Positions 35,327-44,520 are shown, counted from the stretch's first letter. The stretch is 64,000 bases of DNA from Algisphaera agarilytica (GCF_014207595.1 NZ_JACHGY010000001.1:3876212-3940211); one strand, 5' to 3'. A program made the numbers and translations. Notes: generated from the letters alone by a model not told the origin.

Positions 35327-35535
35327 CCGGTGGCGGCATCCGGCACTTGTCCGCCTGGCCGCTCACTCCTTCCCCGGATCAATCACGGGGTCCACGGGCG
35401 GTACGCCGCCACCGGTTTTTTAGAACACCACCCCACGGGGTGGCGACGGCGTGGGTTTGATCCCCCACACCGGGCATGTAACCCCCTTGACCGCATGCTA
35501 CGCCACCCCGTCTTTTAACCCATTGGTCAAGGGGG
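35327..35535 (+). ncRNA. Structured leader of the integrase with interlocking inverted repeats
   Basis: Three perfect 11-bp pairs lie here: 35327-35337 with 35405-35415 (followed by TTTTTT, terminator-like), 35435-35445 with 35501-35511 (followed by CTTTT, also terminator-like), and 35482-35492 with 35525-35535. The last two interlock (left-left-right-right), so they form either a pseudoknot or two alternative folds. The final arm ends 16 bases before the integrase ATG, next to its ribosome site. A control switch for the integrase is inferred; a separate small RNA is also possible. Confidence 0.55.
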
Positions 35536-35551
35536 AAAGGTCGAGGGGCCC

Positions 35552-37453
35552 ATGGCAACCGAGACAGAACCGACACGGGTGTATTCATACATTCGCTTCA
35601 GCACAGAAGCACAGGGCAAGGAAGGTCGTGATAGCGAACGCCGCCAGAACGAATGGCGTGACAGATTTATGGCGGCCCATCCCACGTACGTGTTGGACGA
35701 CGAACTCAAGCTCCTAGATGATGCGTGTAGTGCCTACAAGGACGAACACCGGGGTAAGGATGGAAAACTAGGACAGTTCCTAGATCACGTTGAACATGGC
35801 CGCATCCCCACCGGCAGCATCTTGTTGGTTGAGAGCATCGACCGGCTGACACGGCTGGAGCCCTTTACCGCATTGGAGATGATTTGTTTTGGCCTATTAA
35901 AACACGGCATAACTATCCAGACGCAGATTGCTCGTTACGACCGTGAAGCAGCAACAAACGGCCAAATCCATGGCCTTATCGCCGAGATCACCCGTGCCTA
36001 CCAAGAGTCGAAGCATAAGAGTGAGCGGGTTCGAGCGGCGTTTGATAACAAATTTAAGAAGGCACGCACATGCGGTAAGAAAGTGACTGCTCGCTGTCCA
36101 GCATGGCTATGGCTAGACAAGGAGACCGATGAGTTTGTAGAGGTACCCGGTGCAAGGGAGACAATCCAACGCATTTACCAAATGAAACTGGACGGGCTTA
36201 GCCAACACAAAATTGAGAAGACGCTTAACGCCAAAATCGGTGGGGCAACATGGCAGCGGCCGAAGGGGTGGGGAGTTGGCTATATACGGAAGATTTGGAG
36301 CAACCCTGCCGTCATTGGCGAGTTACAACGTTACCGCCGTGGGGCGGATGGCAAACGACGCCCCGTGGAGGCACCGATCCCGGGTTACTTTCCCGTCATC
36401 GTTGATCCGGACACCTTCTATGCCGTTCAGTCTCAGCTTGCCGGCAACCGAGGCAAGGGAGGTCGGAATGGGAAGAAGTGGAATGTATTCACACACATCA
36501 TCAAGTGCGGGTATTGCAGTGGGGCTATGTATTACAAGCCTCCCCACGCAAGAGACGCCGCTAGGCTGAAATGCAGTAACGCCAAACGCGGCCTTGGGTG
36601 TGTTGCGGGAACTGTACGGTATGCGGAGGTTGTGGATGTATTGTTGCGGGGATGCGTGTACCTAGACCCGGCCCAAGTGCTGCCCGCCGCCGATGAACAC
36701 GCGGCGAAGGCTGCGGCACTACGGAAGCAGCGGGATGGCGAACTGGCGGAATTGCAGGGTATAAAACAAAGACGAAAAAACTTCCTAGATCAACTGGGCC
36801 GTACGAACTGCCCCGAGACGCGTGATGATTACCAACGGATGCGGGCAACCCTGGCGGAGCGTGCAAACGAACTAGAAGACACCACGGCAGAGGTGATGCG
36901 GCAGCTAGTGAAGCTGGAAAACGGAACAAAAAACATGCGGTGTTGGCAGCGTGGAGTGGCCGACTTGATCGACGCCATCGAAGACGACGAAGCGGCAGAC
37001 ATGCGGGCCAAACTATCCGCCCACCTCCGAACGTTTATTGACTGCATCGAGGTGTTCCCCCACGGCTTCCCCAAGGTGGCGGAGCCCGCGACTCACTGCC
37101 AAATAGAACGGGGTGAGCCGGTGCCGGGCAAGCGTGGGCGACGGCGACGTGTTCCCGCGAAGCGGTGGTGGGACGCGGATGTCGACACCATAATCGAAAC
37201 GCTGGATGCGGCATACGACGACACGCTCGGCCCCAGGCCAACGAATAAACGGTGGGCCAAATTTGAGCGTTATGTATTGGACCGCCGGATGAGCAAAGAG
37301 GGCCGCTTCTACCGCGTGCACTTCAAAACCGGTGAGCGGGTGGACCTAGTGCCGCCGGGTGGGCTAGCCACCGGATATACCACGGTAGGCAAGACGGTAG
37401 AAAAAACGCTGCCAAACATCGCGGGGCTGTGGAAGGACTTTAATGAGGCGTGA
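35552..37453 (+). CDS. Large serine integrase (recombinase)
   Basis: The 633-residue protein has the full large-serine-recombinase plan. The catalytic domain (about 8-155) shows YSYIRFSTEAQGKEG with the active Ser and ESIDRLTR. A recombinase domain (about 175-300) is followed by a zinc ribbon (CGYCSGAMY..CSNAKRGLGC near 315-350), a coiled-coil region (about 375-460) and a basic C-terminal part. Such enzymes integrate DNA at short att sites without host factors. Its stop lies six bases from the right attP arm, the usual place for an integrase gene. It is the best candidate for the enzyme that inserted this element. Confidence 0.95.
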   Translation: MATETEPTRVYSYIRFSTEAQGKEGRDSERRQNEWRDRFMAAHPTYVLDDELKLLDDACSAYKDEHRGKDGKLGQFLDHVEHGRIPTGSILLVESIDRLTRLEPFTALEMICFGLLKHGITIQTQIARYDREAATNGQIHGLIAEITRAYQESKHKSERVRAAFDNKFKKARTCGKKVTARCPAWLWLDKETDEFVEVPGARETIQRIYQMKLDGLSQHKIEKTLNAKIGGATWQRPKGWGVGYIRKIWSNPAVIGELQRYRRGADGKRRPVEAPIPGYFPVIVDPDTFYAVQSQLAGNRGKGGRNGKKWNVFTHIIKCGYCSGAMYYKPPHARDAARLKCSNAKRGLGCVAGTVRYAEVVDVLLRGCVYLDPAQVLPAADEHAAKAAALRKQRDGELAELQGIKQRRKNFLDQLGRTNCPETRDDYQRMRATLAERANELEDTTAEVMRQLVKLENGTKNMRCWQRGVADLIDAIEDDEAADMRAKLSAHLRTFIDCIEVFPHGFPKVAEPATHCQIERGEPVPGKRGRRRRVPAKRWWDADVDTIIETLDAAYDDTLGPRPTNKRWAKFERYVLDRRMSKEGRFYRVHFKTGERVDLVPPGGLATGYTTVGKTVEKTLPNIAGLWKDFNEA

Positions 37454-37459
37454 TGTCAT

Positions 37460-37500
37460 TTGGTTAAATTAGCGCCAATAGCATGAGGTTGTGCCCGCCC
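37460..37500. other. Right attachment junction (attR)
   Basis: The attP arm TTGGTTAAATTAGCGC (37460-37475) is followed by CAATAG, core CATG (37482-37485) and host sequence aggttgtgcccgccc from comM. Confidence 0.85.
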
Positions 37501-38138
37501 GCCGCCGCGATGGTCAGCGCCCGCTTCACCGCCTCCTGCCCGCGCACATCCGCGAAGTCGATCGCGGCGTTTGCACGTGCGAGTTCATGCTCGACCGCCA
37601 CCGGCCCCAAAGGCTCGATGTCGAACGTCCCGTTCAGAAACCCCACCACGCTCGACAACGCATCCACCGGGTACACCTCGATCCCGTCCACCGCCCGCGC
37701 TTCCTCGGCGTTGTCCACCGGCACAACCACGCCTTCCACGCCCAGCTTCTTCGCCAGGATCGCGAGGTTGATGACCCCATTGATCGGCCGAACACGCCCG
37801 TCCAACGCCAGCTCCCCGGCGAACAACAGCCGCTTGTGACGCTGGGTCTGCACCACCTGTGCCGCGAGCAGCAACCCCACCGCAATCGGCAGGTCATACA
37901 CCGGCCCCGACTTGGCGATGTCCGCCGGCGCAAGATTCACCAACAACCGCGCCATCGGAAACGGGTACCCCGAATTCACGATCGCCGACCGCACCCGCTC
38001 GATGGATTCTTTCACCGCGGTGTCGGGCAGCCCGACGATCGTGGTCTTGGGAAAGCCACTCTCAGCGACATCCACCTCGACCTCGCACGCCAGCGGGTCG
38101 ATCCCCTGCAACACAAAACTATGAACCTGAGCCAACAT
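37482..38138 (-). pseudogene. comM: ComM/YifB family ATPase, N-terminal part
   Basis: This holds the first about 218 codons of comM from ATG 38138 (MLAQVHSFVLQGIDPLACEV). It includes the N-terminal S5/GHMP-like domain (VGLPDTAVKESIERVRSA, SGYPFPMARLLVNLAPADI, LPIAVGLL) up to AAAGGHNL, just before the Walker A motif. After the CATG core the frame runs into the element and stops at 37464 after seven more codons. The product would lack the ATPase domain. The downstream half is at 26236-27097. Confidence 0.93.
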
Positions 38139-38420
38139 CGCGCAGACCTGCCTGAAAACGGTCGGCCCCGCGTTCCCAGACACCCCCGGAAACGCCCCCG
38201 GCCGATCGGAAAAGAATTGTCATTAAACACCATACTCAGTGCCACGGCTTCACGCACGGAAAAAGAGGTGCGCCCCTTCGGTTGGGGGCACGAATGGGGA
38301 GAGAATTCCTCATCGGTACAGGGGTGTTTGCCCCGATGAAACCTTGTCATGCGTCATGGATCGCGTTAGCTTGGGGCATCGATAGTTTCAGTACGGGGAT
38401 CGATCGAATCTGGAGGAAAG

Positions 38421-39656
38421 ATGTACATGATGGCTAAAGGTTTACGGGGCGGTGCGTTGGCGTTGGTTGGCGGACTGCTCGGGATCGGTGTCGGCGTGCC
38501 CTCGGCTCAGGGGGCCGTGGTGTTCAGCCTGAATCGGGACGGCTCGTCGGCGGACGGCGTGCTGGACGACGGCTCGCGGTGGAACGCGGTCCAAACCAAC
38601 TTCGTGCGCAACGGCACCACGCTTGAGCGGTCGCTGGCGGGCGGCCTCCGGTACTCGCTCCAGGGCGGCTCTTACGCGGCGTACCGCGACTTGTTTTCGT
38701 GGCGCATCACGCCGTCGACCCAGGCGTTTACCGACGCGGTGGATCGGGCGTTCAATGCCTGGACCAAAGTCGACCCCGTATCGGGCTTCGGCACCCAGCT
38801 CTCGTTTCAGGCCGACCTGAACACCGCGGTCGACGACGGTGTGGACAACTACGTGCGGCTGGGTTCAGAGATCGACCTGTTCGGCAAGAACATCGGCACC
38901 GGCCAACGAGGCCAGGCCTACTTCAACTCGATCTCGCTCAACCAGGGATTGACCCTCACCTCCGGCACGACCGGCTACGGCGGCTTCGCGATCGCCGGGG
39001 CGGACGTCGACATGAACACCAACGTGACGTGGTGGTCCTTGTCCGACTTCGAGGTCATCCTCACCCACGAGATCGGCCACGCCATCGGGCTCGGCGACGT
39101 CGACTTCCCGGGAAGCAACGGCTTCATCGACAACAACTACGACCCGAACAACCCCACCGCCACGCTCACCGACAGCTGGGCGGACCTCGTCAACCCGCTG
39201 AACCCCGCCGACTCGGCCGGGCTCTCGCTCTACACCGTGCCCAACAGCAGCCAGGGCGTGGACGCCCCCGGCGTGGACATCTTGATGGAGAGCAACATCC
39301 CCTCGGTCTTCTTCAGCCAGGGCTACGCCGAGCTACAAAACGACGACTTCGGCGGCCGCCAGTTCCTCTACCCCGAGCTCGAGCGTGCCCTGATCCTCGC
39401 CGGCGACTACAACGGCAACGGGGTGGTGGACGCGGCGGACTACACGGTGTGGCAGGACAGCTTCGGCTCGACGATCGCCCTCGACGCGGATGGCAACGGC
39501 AACGGCATCGTGGATGCCGCTGACTACACCGTCTGGCAAGACAACTTCGGAGCCATCGCCGGCACCGGCACACTCTCGATCATCCCCGAGCCTGCGACGG
39601 GATTGGCTATGCTCGGTTTGCTCGGGTTTCGTCGTCCTTCGCGGCGTGGGGCCTGA
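38421..39656 (+). CDS. Secreted metalloprotease-like protein with dockerin and PEP-CTERM
   Basis: The 411-residue protein has a signal peptide (about 1-33), then a metzincin-type domain with [11 protein letters not shown] near residues 216-226 (HExxHxxGxxD, Asp as third ligand). A dockerin-like pair follows near 330-375 ([21 protein letters not shown], spelled in parts [14 protein letters not shown] and [13 protein letters not shown]). It ends in a PEP-CTERM tail ([19 protein letters not shown]). A strong ribosome site GGAGGAAAG precedes the ATG. It is likely exported, bound through dockerin-cohesin and sorted by exosortase; proteolysis is inferred from the zinc motif. Confidence 0.85.
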   Translation: MYMMAKGLRGGALALVGGLLGIGVGVPSAQGAVVFSLNRDGSSADGVLDDGSRWNAVQTNFVRNGTTLERSLAGGLRYSLQGGSYAAYRDLFSWRITPSTQAFTDAVDRAFNAWTKVDPVSGFGTQLSFQADLNTAVDDGVDNYVRLGSEIDLFGKNIGTGQRGQAYFNSISLNQGLTLTSGTTGYGGFAIAGADVDMNTNVTWWSLSDFEVILTHEIGHAIGLGDVDFPGSNGFIDNNYDPNNPTATLTDSWADLVNPLNPADSAGLSLYTVPNSSQGVDAPGVDILMESNIPSVFFSQGYAELQNDDFGGRQFLYPELERALILAGDYNGNGVVDAADYTVWQDSFGSTIALDADGNGNGIVDAADYTVWQDNFGAIAGTGTLSIIPEPATGLAMLGLLGFRRPSRRGA

Positions 39657-39705
39657 GCCGATCGGCGAGCGCTCGCTCTTTCATCGACCCCAAAATATGT
39701 CCAAC

Positions 39706-39736
39706 AAAAAACCCCGTTGACTTGCGTCAGCGGGGT
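39706..39736 (-). terminator. Terminator of tRNA-Asp
   Basis: An 11-bp stem with one mismatch (ACCCCG..CGGGGT) and a 4-base loop is followed on the minus strand by TTTTTTG, ten bases after the tRNA. Confidence 0.8.
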
Positions 39737-39746
39737 CTTCTGTAAG

Positions 39747-39820
39747 CGAGGGTGACGGGGCTCGAACCCGCAACCTTCGGATCGACAGTCCGATGCTCTA
39801 ACCAATTGAGCTACACCCCC
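39747..39820 (-). tRNA. tRNA-Asp (GTC)
   Basis: The cloverleaf is complete on the minus strand: acceptor GGGGGTG/CACCCTC with one G-U pair, anticodon stem TCGGA/TCCGA with loop CTGTCGA (anticodon GTC), T arm GCGGG TTCGAGC CCCGT, and discriminator G as expected for Asp. CCA is not encoded. Confidence 0.97.
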
Positions 39821-39986
39821 TAGGGGGAACGTCGGCTGAAAACGAGGTCGTTTCAGCGAACGTGCCCGGCTTGCTTAGGGCCGGGCCACATAGAGTAGCT
39901 AAGCCCCGCCGCATGTCAAACGGCCGGGTTGCATGTTCGGGATAACAGCATTTAGCGCCGTTTAGGGAGAGACGGCTGCGGGTTTT

Positions 39987-40116
39987 ACTCCCTCTCCCGC
40001 CGGGAGAGGGTTGGGGTGAGGGCACACGGTGTCGCGATAGGCCCGACACCAATGTGGATTCGCGTTCCCCCTCCGACGGGTTCCACCCGCCACCTCCCCC
40101 GGTGGGGGAGGGGTTA
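39987..40116. repeat. Hairpin repeat (family B), partly degraded copy
   Basis: The left unit (ccctctcccgccgggagagg then gttggggtgagggc, 39989-40022) is intact; the right half (cacctcccccggtgggggag, 40090-40109) is shortened. It fills most of the gap between tRNA-Asp and the helicase gene; no gene is seen in the remaining bases. Confidence 0.7.
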
Positions 40117-40123
40117 TAAACAG

Positions 40124-41557
40124 CTATCCAGACTTCGGGCCGCGCCGCCGGGGTTTACCGCCGCCGGAATTGCCCCCCGAACGGCCGCCGGGTTTGCCTT
40201 TGCCCTTGCCGCGTCCGCCGCCGGAGCCGCCTTGGGCAGCGCCTTGGCCGGGCTTGCCGCGGGGTTGGAAGCGGCGTTTGGGTTTCTTGCTGGATTTGGA
40301 CAACTTGGCCTGTCCTTGAACACCACCGCCGCCTCGCCGAGGCTTGCCTTGGCCCTGGTTCTGGCCGCGCTGCTGACGCTTGGGGGATGGCGTGTCATCG
40401 GGCAGCTTCGCGGCTTCACCCTCGGGGATGTCATCCGGGAAGTCGGTCAGCACCGGCAGCTTCATCTTGATGGTCCGCTGCACCGCGGTCAGGTTGGCCC
40501 GCTCGAGCTTGTCGCAGAACGCGATCGCCATGCCCGAGGCCCCGGCCCGAGCCGTGCGACCGATGCGGTGCACGTACGACTCGGGGTCGTCCGGCAAGTC
40601 GTAATTGAACACGTGCGACACGTTGTCGACGTCGATCCCGCGGGAGGCGATGTCGGTCGCGACGAGAACATGGCACTGCCCGGACTTGAAACGTTCGAGG
40701 CTGCGGAGGCGGGCGTTCTGGGTTTTGTTGCCGTGGATCGCCTCGGCGGGGAATTTGAACTTCTTCAGACGACGTACGAGCTTGTCCGCCCCGTACTTGG
40801 TGCGGGTGAACACGATGGCCCGCGAGACCGAGTGCTTGCCCAGGAGGTGCGCGAGCATCTGCGGCTTGTGGCCCTTGTCGACGAAGTACACCGCCTGCTC
40901 GACCCGGTCGGCCGTGGTGGACTGCGGGGCGGTGCTGATCTTCACCGGGTTGCGCAGCAAATCGTTGGCGAGCTTCTCGATCGCGGGCGGCATCGTCGCG
41001 GAGAACAGCAGCGTCTGGCGGTCCTTGGGCACCTTCTTGTTGATCTTGCGGATGTCGGGGATGAATCCCATGTCGAGCATCCGGTCGGCCTCGTCGAGGA
41101 TGAACGTCTGCACCCGCGACAGGTCGACGTGGCCCTGCTCCATCAGGTCGATCAGTCGGCCGGGCGTGGCGATGATCAGGTCGACGCCGCGGTTGAGCTT
41201 GGTGATCTGCGGGTTCTGGTTCACACCGCCGTAGACGAGCACGCTGGCGAGGTCGATTCGCTGGCCGTAGTCCTGGAAGCTCTGGGCGATCTGCCCGGCC
41301 AACTCGCGGGTCGGCGCGAGCACGAGGCAGCGTGGCAATCGCTTGCCGGACGGGCGTTTCTCGGTGTGCATGCGGTGGAGCGTGGGCAGGGCAAACGCGG
41401 CGGTTTTGCCGGTGCCGGTCTGGGCGCAGCCGAGCACATCACGCCCCTCGAGCGTGTGGGGGATCGTCTGGGCCTGGATCGGCGAGGCGGTGACGTAACC
41501 GCAGTCGGCGACGGCCTGGAGGATCGGTTCGGCAAGGGGGAGTTGGGCGAAGTCCAT
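40124..41557 (-). CDS. DEAD-box RNA helicase, RhlE type
   Basis: The 477-residue protein has the full DEAD-box set: Q motif (PIQAQTIP), AQTGTGKT (I), PTRELA (Ia), ATPGRL (Ib), LDEADRML (II, DEAD), SATMP (III), and the C-terminal ATDIASRGIDV (V) and HRIGRTARAG (VI). The last about 90 residues are a Gly/Lys/Arg/Gln-rich RNA-binding tail, as in RhlE. It likely remodels rRNA or mRNA structure, especially in the cold. A long plus-strand open frame across it is an artefact of high GC. Confidence 0.93.
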   Translation of the reverse strand: MDFAQLPLAEPILQAVADCGYVTASPIQAQTIPHTLEGRDVLGCAQTGTGKTAAFALPTLHRMHTEKRPSGKRLPRCLVLAPTRELAGQIAQSFQDYGQRIDLASVLVYGGVNQNPQITKLNRGVDLIIATPGRLIDLMEQGHVDLSRVQTFILDEADRMLDMGFIPDIRKINKKVPKDRQTLLFSATMPPAIEKLANDLLRNPVKISTAPQSTTADRVEQAVYFVDKGHKPQMLAHLLGKHSVSRAIVFTRTKYGADKLVRRLKKFKFPAEAIHGNKTQNARLRSLERFKSGQCHVLVATDIASRGIDVDNVSHVFNYDLPDDPESYVHRIGRTARAGASGMAIAFCDKLERANLTAVQRTIKMKLPVLTDFPDDIPEGEAAKLPDDTPSPKRQQRGQNQGQGKPRRGGGGVQGQAKLSKSSKKPKRRFQPRGKPGQGAAQGGSGGGRGKGKGKPGGRSGGNSGGGKPRRRGPKSG

Positions 41558-41593
41558 CGGGTGGGATTCAGTATCCGTTGGCGGGGTGAGTCG

Positions 41594-41624
41594 AAAAAAA
41601 GACCCGCGTGGGTCGCACGCGGGT
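41594..41624 (-). terminator. Rho-independent terminator of the OmpA-like gene
   Basis: A stem ACCCGCGTG/CACGCGGGT with a 5-base loop is followed on the minus strand by CTTTTTTT, 48 bases after the OmpA-like stop. Confidence 0.85.
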
Positions 41625-41671
41625 GGTGGGGCGGGGTTGTCGGGCGGCGCGTCGGGCCGCCGGGCCGAGCC

Positions 41672-42556
41672 CTATTTGTAGAGCTCGGGGCCTTCGTCGG
41701 CGGGCTTGGGCGACTTCATCGGTACGACGGTGTCTGCCGGGGCGAGCGTGTTGCTCGGCGCGGCTTCGGCGGCGGGAGCGGCTTCGGCCTCGGCTTCATC
41801 GCCGGGCATGGCGACGAGGTAGATCTCGACACGGCGGTTGGCTTCCGAGCCACGCGGGCCGTTGGGCTCAACCGGGCGGAACTCGCCGTAGCCGGCCACG
41901 CTCATGCGCGACTCGGGGATGCCGGCCGAGCGGAAGCCCTTCATGACCGCGACGGCGCGGGCGGTGGACAGGCCCCAGTTGTCGCCGAACTGCTGCTTCA
42001 CGAAAGCGTTCTTGATCGGCACGTTGTCGGTGTGGCCCACGACACGCACTTCGTACTGCGAAGCGACCGGCGAGCTGAGCACCTGAGCGAGCCGTTCCAC
42101 GATCGGGGCGGCTTGTTCACGCAGTTCTGCTTTACCGGAGCCGAAGGTCACGTCGCTGCGGAAGCGGATCGCGCCGGTCTTCTCGTTGTAGCTCATCAGG
42201 TCGGGGTTGGCCTCGGCCAGGCGAGCCAGTTCGTCGGCCAGTTCCACGGGGATCGGGGTGGTGCCGGCACGGGAGAGCTGGTCCTTGAGCTTGGCCACGG
42301 CGGCTTCCAACGCGGCACGGTCGGCCAGGGCGTCGGCGAGCTGGGCCTGGAGGTCGGCGTTGGGGTTCTTCGCGCCGCGGAGCAGCTCGATCTGGCGGTC
42401 CTTGTCTTCGAGCTGGGCCTGGAGGTCGAGGATCTGTTCTTGAGCCACGCGGTACTGGGCGCGGTAGTTGGCGACCGCACTGTCGCTCACGCACCCGATG
42501 GAGAAGAGGGCGGGCAGAGCGATCGCGAGCGCGGAGAGGGTCAGGCGAGATTTCAT
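41672..42556 (-). CDS. OmpA-family peptidoglycan-binding lipoprotein
   Basis: The 294-residue protein has a lipoprotein signal (FSIGC near residue 22), a coiled-coil stalk (about 30-95), then an OmpA/MotB-type domain (about 120-250) with VVGHTDNVPI, LSTARAVAVM and VEIYL near the end. It anchors the cell envelope to peptidoglycan. The last about 45 residues are Ala/Glu/Pro rich. It is a single gene with its own terminator. Confidence 0.85.
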   Translation of the reverse strand: MKSRLTLSALAIALPALFSIGCVSDSAVANYRAQYRVAQEQILDLQAQLEDKDRQIELLRGAKNPNADLQAQLADALADRAALEAAVAKLKDQLSRAGTTPIPVELADELARLAEANPDLMSYNEKTGAIRFRSDVTFGSGKAELREQAAPIVERLAQVLSSPVASQYEVRVVGHTDNVPIKNAFVKQQFGDNWGLSTARAVAVMKGFRSAGIPESRMSVAGYGEFRPVEPNGPRGSEANRRVEIYLVAMPGDEAEAEAAPAAEAAPSNTLAPADTVVPMKSPKPADEGPELYK

Positions 42557-42724
42557 ATTCGTGGGTCCCTGTTGAGATCTGCAAAAAGCGCACCGTTGTG
42601 CAATCTTTGCAGTTTAACACGGTCGCCGTGCGGGCGTGTCCGGGGGGAGGCTTTTTATGAAGCCGTGGGCGGTTATCGGCGGGCGATGCCGGAGTGCTAT
42701 GCTAGATCGAGTGAGATATCCGCG

Positions 42725-44029
42725 ATGAACCGTTCTGAACCCGAGCCCTCTGGCAGCCCTTTCGAAGATGTCACGCTGATCCGTGCGGGAGCCATCGCGG
42801 GTTTCGATGCATCCGCGACCATCGTTTCAACCATACCGGAAGCGTTCCCAGAGGCCCACCGCCGAGCCGCGAACGCACGTCCCGCAGCGATCTTGGTGTC
42901 CGCGGGCCGGGTGGCGATCGCCGGCGAACCGAATGTCATTTGCGGGTTTGCAGGCGACAGGCCACCCCGGGTGATCGATCTGCCGGACCGGTTGGTCATG
43001 CCGGGGTTCATCAATGTCCACGCCCACCTCGAGCTGACCTCGATCGGTCCGCAGCCCTACGGCGGAGACTTCGTGGGCTGGGTGGCGATGTTGCGGGAGC
43101 ATTGGCCGGGCGAGGGCGAGGCGTTCGCGAAGTCGCCCGACCCGGAATGGTTTGCCGCGGCGGCCGCCCTGGGTGCCGAGCAGTCGCGGGCGGCGGGCGT
43201 GCAGGCGATCGGTGACATCACCCGGTTCGACGCGGTAGCCGAGGCCCGGCGGGCCGGGGGGCTCGACGGCGTGAGTTTCATCGAGCTCTTCGGGATGGGA
43301 ACGCCCTGGGACGCCGAGGCGCTGGCCCGTCTGGGTGAGCCCGCCGACGGTTTTCAGCCGCACGCGCCGTACTCCGCGGGCCCGGCATTGTTCGACGCGG
43401 CGTGTGCCTCGGGTCGGCCGGTGAGCTGCCACCTCGCCGAGACACACGACGAGCGGCGTTTCATTGCCGAGGGGGACGGCCCGTTTCTGGATTTGCTCCA
43501 GTCATTGGGCAAGTGGTCGCCCGACTTTGCATCGCGGTACGGCGACGGCCTGTCGCCCGTGCGTTGGATGGAGCCGTATCTGCGGCGGGCGCCGTGGCTG
43601 CTTGCGCACTGCAACTACGTCAGCGACGACGACATCGCGCTGCTCGCCGAGACGGGGGCGTCGGTCGCCTACTGCCCGATCGCCAGCGAATACTTCGGTC
43701 ACGACAACCACCGCTACCGCGAAATGCTCGACGCCGGCGTGAACGTCTGCCTCGGCACGGACTCGATCGTGTGCCAGCCGGCCAACGAACCGCAACCGCT
43801 CGGCATCCTGCCGCAGATGCGTCGGCTGTATCAACGCGACCAAACCGATCCGGCGTTGTTGCTGCGCATGGCGACGGCCCACGGCCGACAGGCATTGCAA
43901 CTCGACGGCAAGCTGACCTGTCTCGCCACCGCGCCGTTTGATCCCGACGACGAAACCGATGCGTTGACGCAGGTGTTGCAACGCCAAGACCCTGTCCAAG
44001 CGTTGGCGCTGAATGAATTTTCCAGCTGA
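42725..44029 (+). CDS. Amidohydrolase family deaminase/hydrolase
   Basis: The 434-residue protein has the Atz/Trz subfamily metal motifs: HAHLEL (HxH), HLAETHDE, HCNYVSDDD and LGTDSIVC (Asp). Close families include SAH/MTA deaminases, guanine-type deaminases and aminodeoxyfutalosine deaminase of the alternative menaquinone route; the sequence alone does not choose among them. The ATG at 42725 gives a normal N terminus. Much longer upstream frames cross the helicase gene and are not real. Confidence 0.75.
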   Translation: MNRSEPEPSGSPFEDVTLIRAGAIAGFDASATIVSTIPEAFPEAHRRAANARPAAILVSAGRVAIAGEPNVICGFAGDRPPRVIDLPDRLVMPGFINVHAHLELTSIGPQPYGGDFVGWVAMLREHWPGEGEAFAKSPDPEWFAAAAALGAEQSRAAGVQAIGDITRFDAVAEARRAGGLDGVSFIELFGMGTPWDAEALARLGEPADGFQPHAPYSAGPALFDAACASGRPVSCHLAETHDERRFIAEGDGPFLDLLQSLGKWSPDFASRYGDGLSPVRWMEPYLRRAPWLLAHCNYVSDDDIALLAETGASVAYCPIASEYFGHDNHRYREMLDAGVNVCLGTDSIVCQPANEPQPLGILPQMRRLYQRDQTDPALLLRMATAHGRQALQLDGKLTCLATAPFDPDDETDALTQVLQRQDPVQALALNEFSS

Positions 44030-44134
44030 GAACCGCGTTTGGATTTTCCTTCCTCGGCCCGATCGGCGTGGATAGAATTGTGTGAGAGAGGGTTGTTACT
44101 TCCGCCGCGCGTTCTTGCCGTGAAGGATTCAACC

Positions 44135-44506
44135 ATGACCCACGAGTTGCCTCGCCTTTCCCCCATAACCGCTGCCGCGTCTCACCCGGCCCGAGGCAAT
44201 GTCCACTTCCCGTACGCGTATCTCGCGCTCGTCTTCGTCTCGGCACTCGACCTGATCCTGACCTACATCATCCTGCTCATGGGCGGGTACGAAGTGAACC
44301 CGATCGCCAACGCGGTTCTGCAGAGCCCGGCCGACTTCCACGGGCTCATCCTGTACAAGTTTGTGATCGTGGTGAGCGTGGTGCTGATCTGTGAGTACAT
44401 CAGCCGGCACGCCAACCACGCCGGGCGTCGCCTGGCCGTGTGGGCGGTGGCGATCAGTGCGTTCCCGGTGGTGTGGTCAACGCTGCTGTTGATCGATCAA
44501 TTCTGA
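44135..44506 (+). CDS. DUF5658-like membrane protein
   Basis: From ATG 44135 (GAAGGA upstream) the protein has 123 residues with about three membrane helices and the motif LDLILTYIILLMGGYEVNPIA typical of DUF5658-like small membrane proteins; the motif is given here in parts LDLILTYIIL and GGYEVNPIA. Function of the family is unknown. It follows the amidohydrolase by about 100 bases and converges on the radical SAM gene. Confidence 0.7.
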   Translation: MTHELPRLSPITAAASHPARGNVHFPYAYLALVFVSALDLILTYIILLMGGYEVNPIANAVLQSPADFHGLILYKFVIVVSVVLICEYISRHANHAGRRLAVWAVAISAFPVVWSTLLLIDQF

Positions 44507-44520
44507 ATCGTGCTGCCGGT

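Larger units (their letters stand above)
27094..37485 (+). mobile_element. 10.4-kb serine-integrase element inserted in comM
   Basis: The ends are defined by the split comM gene: CATG occurs once at each boundary (27094-27097 and 37482-37485), and removing everything between restores GHNL-MMIGPAGTGKS in frame. The element ends carry inverted arms GCGCTAATTTAACCAA (27104-27119) and its complement (37460-37475). It holds three serine recombinases, a restriction-modification pair, a TerS-like/TerL pair and several small genes, all but one on the plus strand. No capsid, portal, tail or replication gene is recognised. Composition is uneven, with the restriction-modification part lower in GC, suggesting assembly from different sources. 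Confidence 0.93.

Noticed and set aside
27094-37485. Simple transposon with terminal inverted repeats and 4-bp target duplication
   Set aside because: The inverted ends are explained by the two arms of a serine-integrase attP, and an integrase gene, not a DDE transposase, lies at the end.
40016-42724. Very long plus-strand open frame running into the amidohydrolase
   Set aside because: It is antisense to the clear DEAD-box helicase and OmpA-like genes and has no family motif; only the part from 42725 is a real gene.
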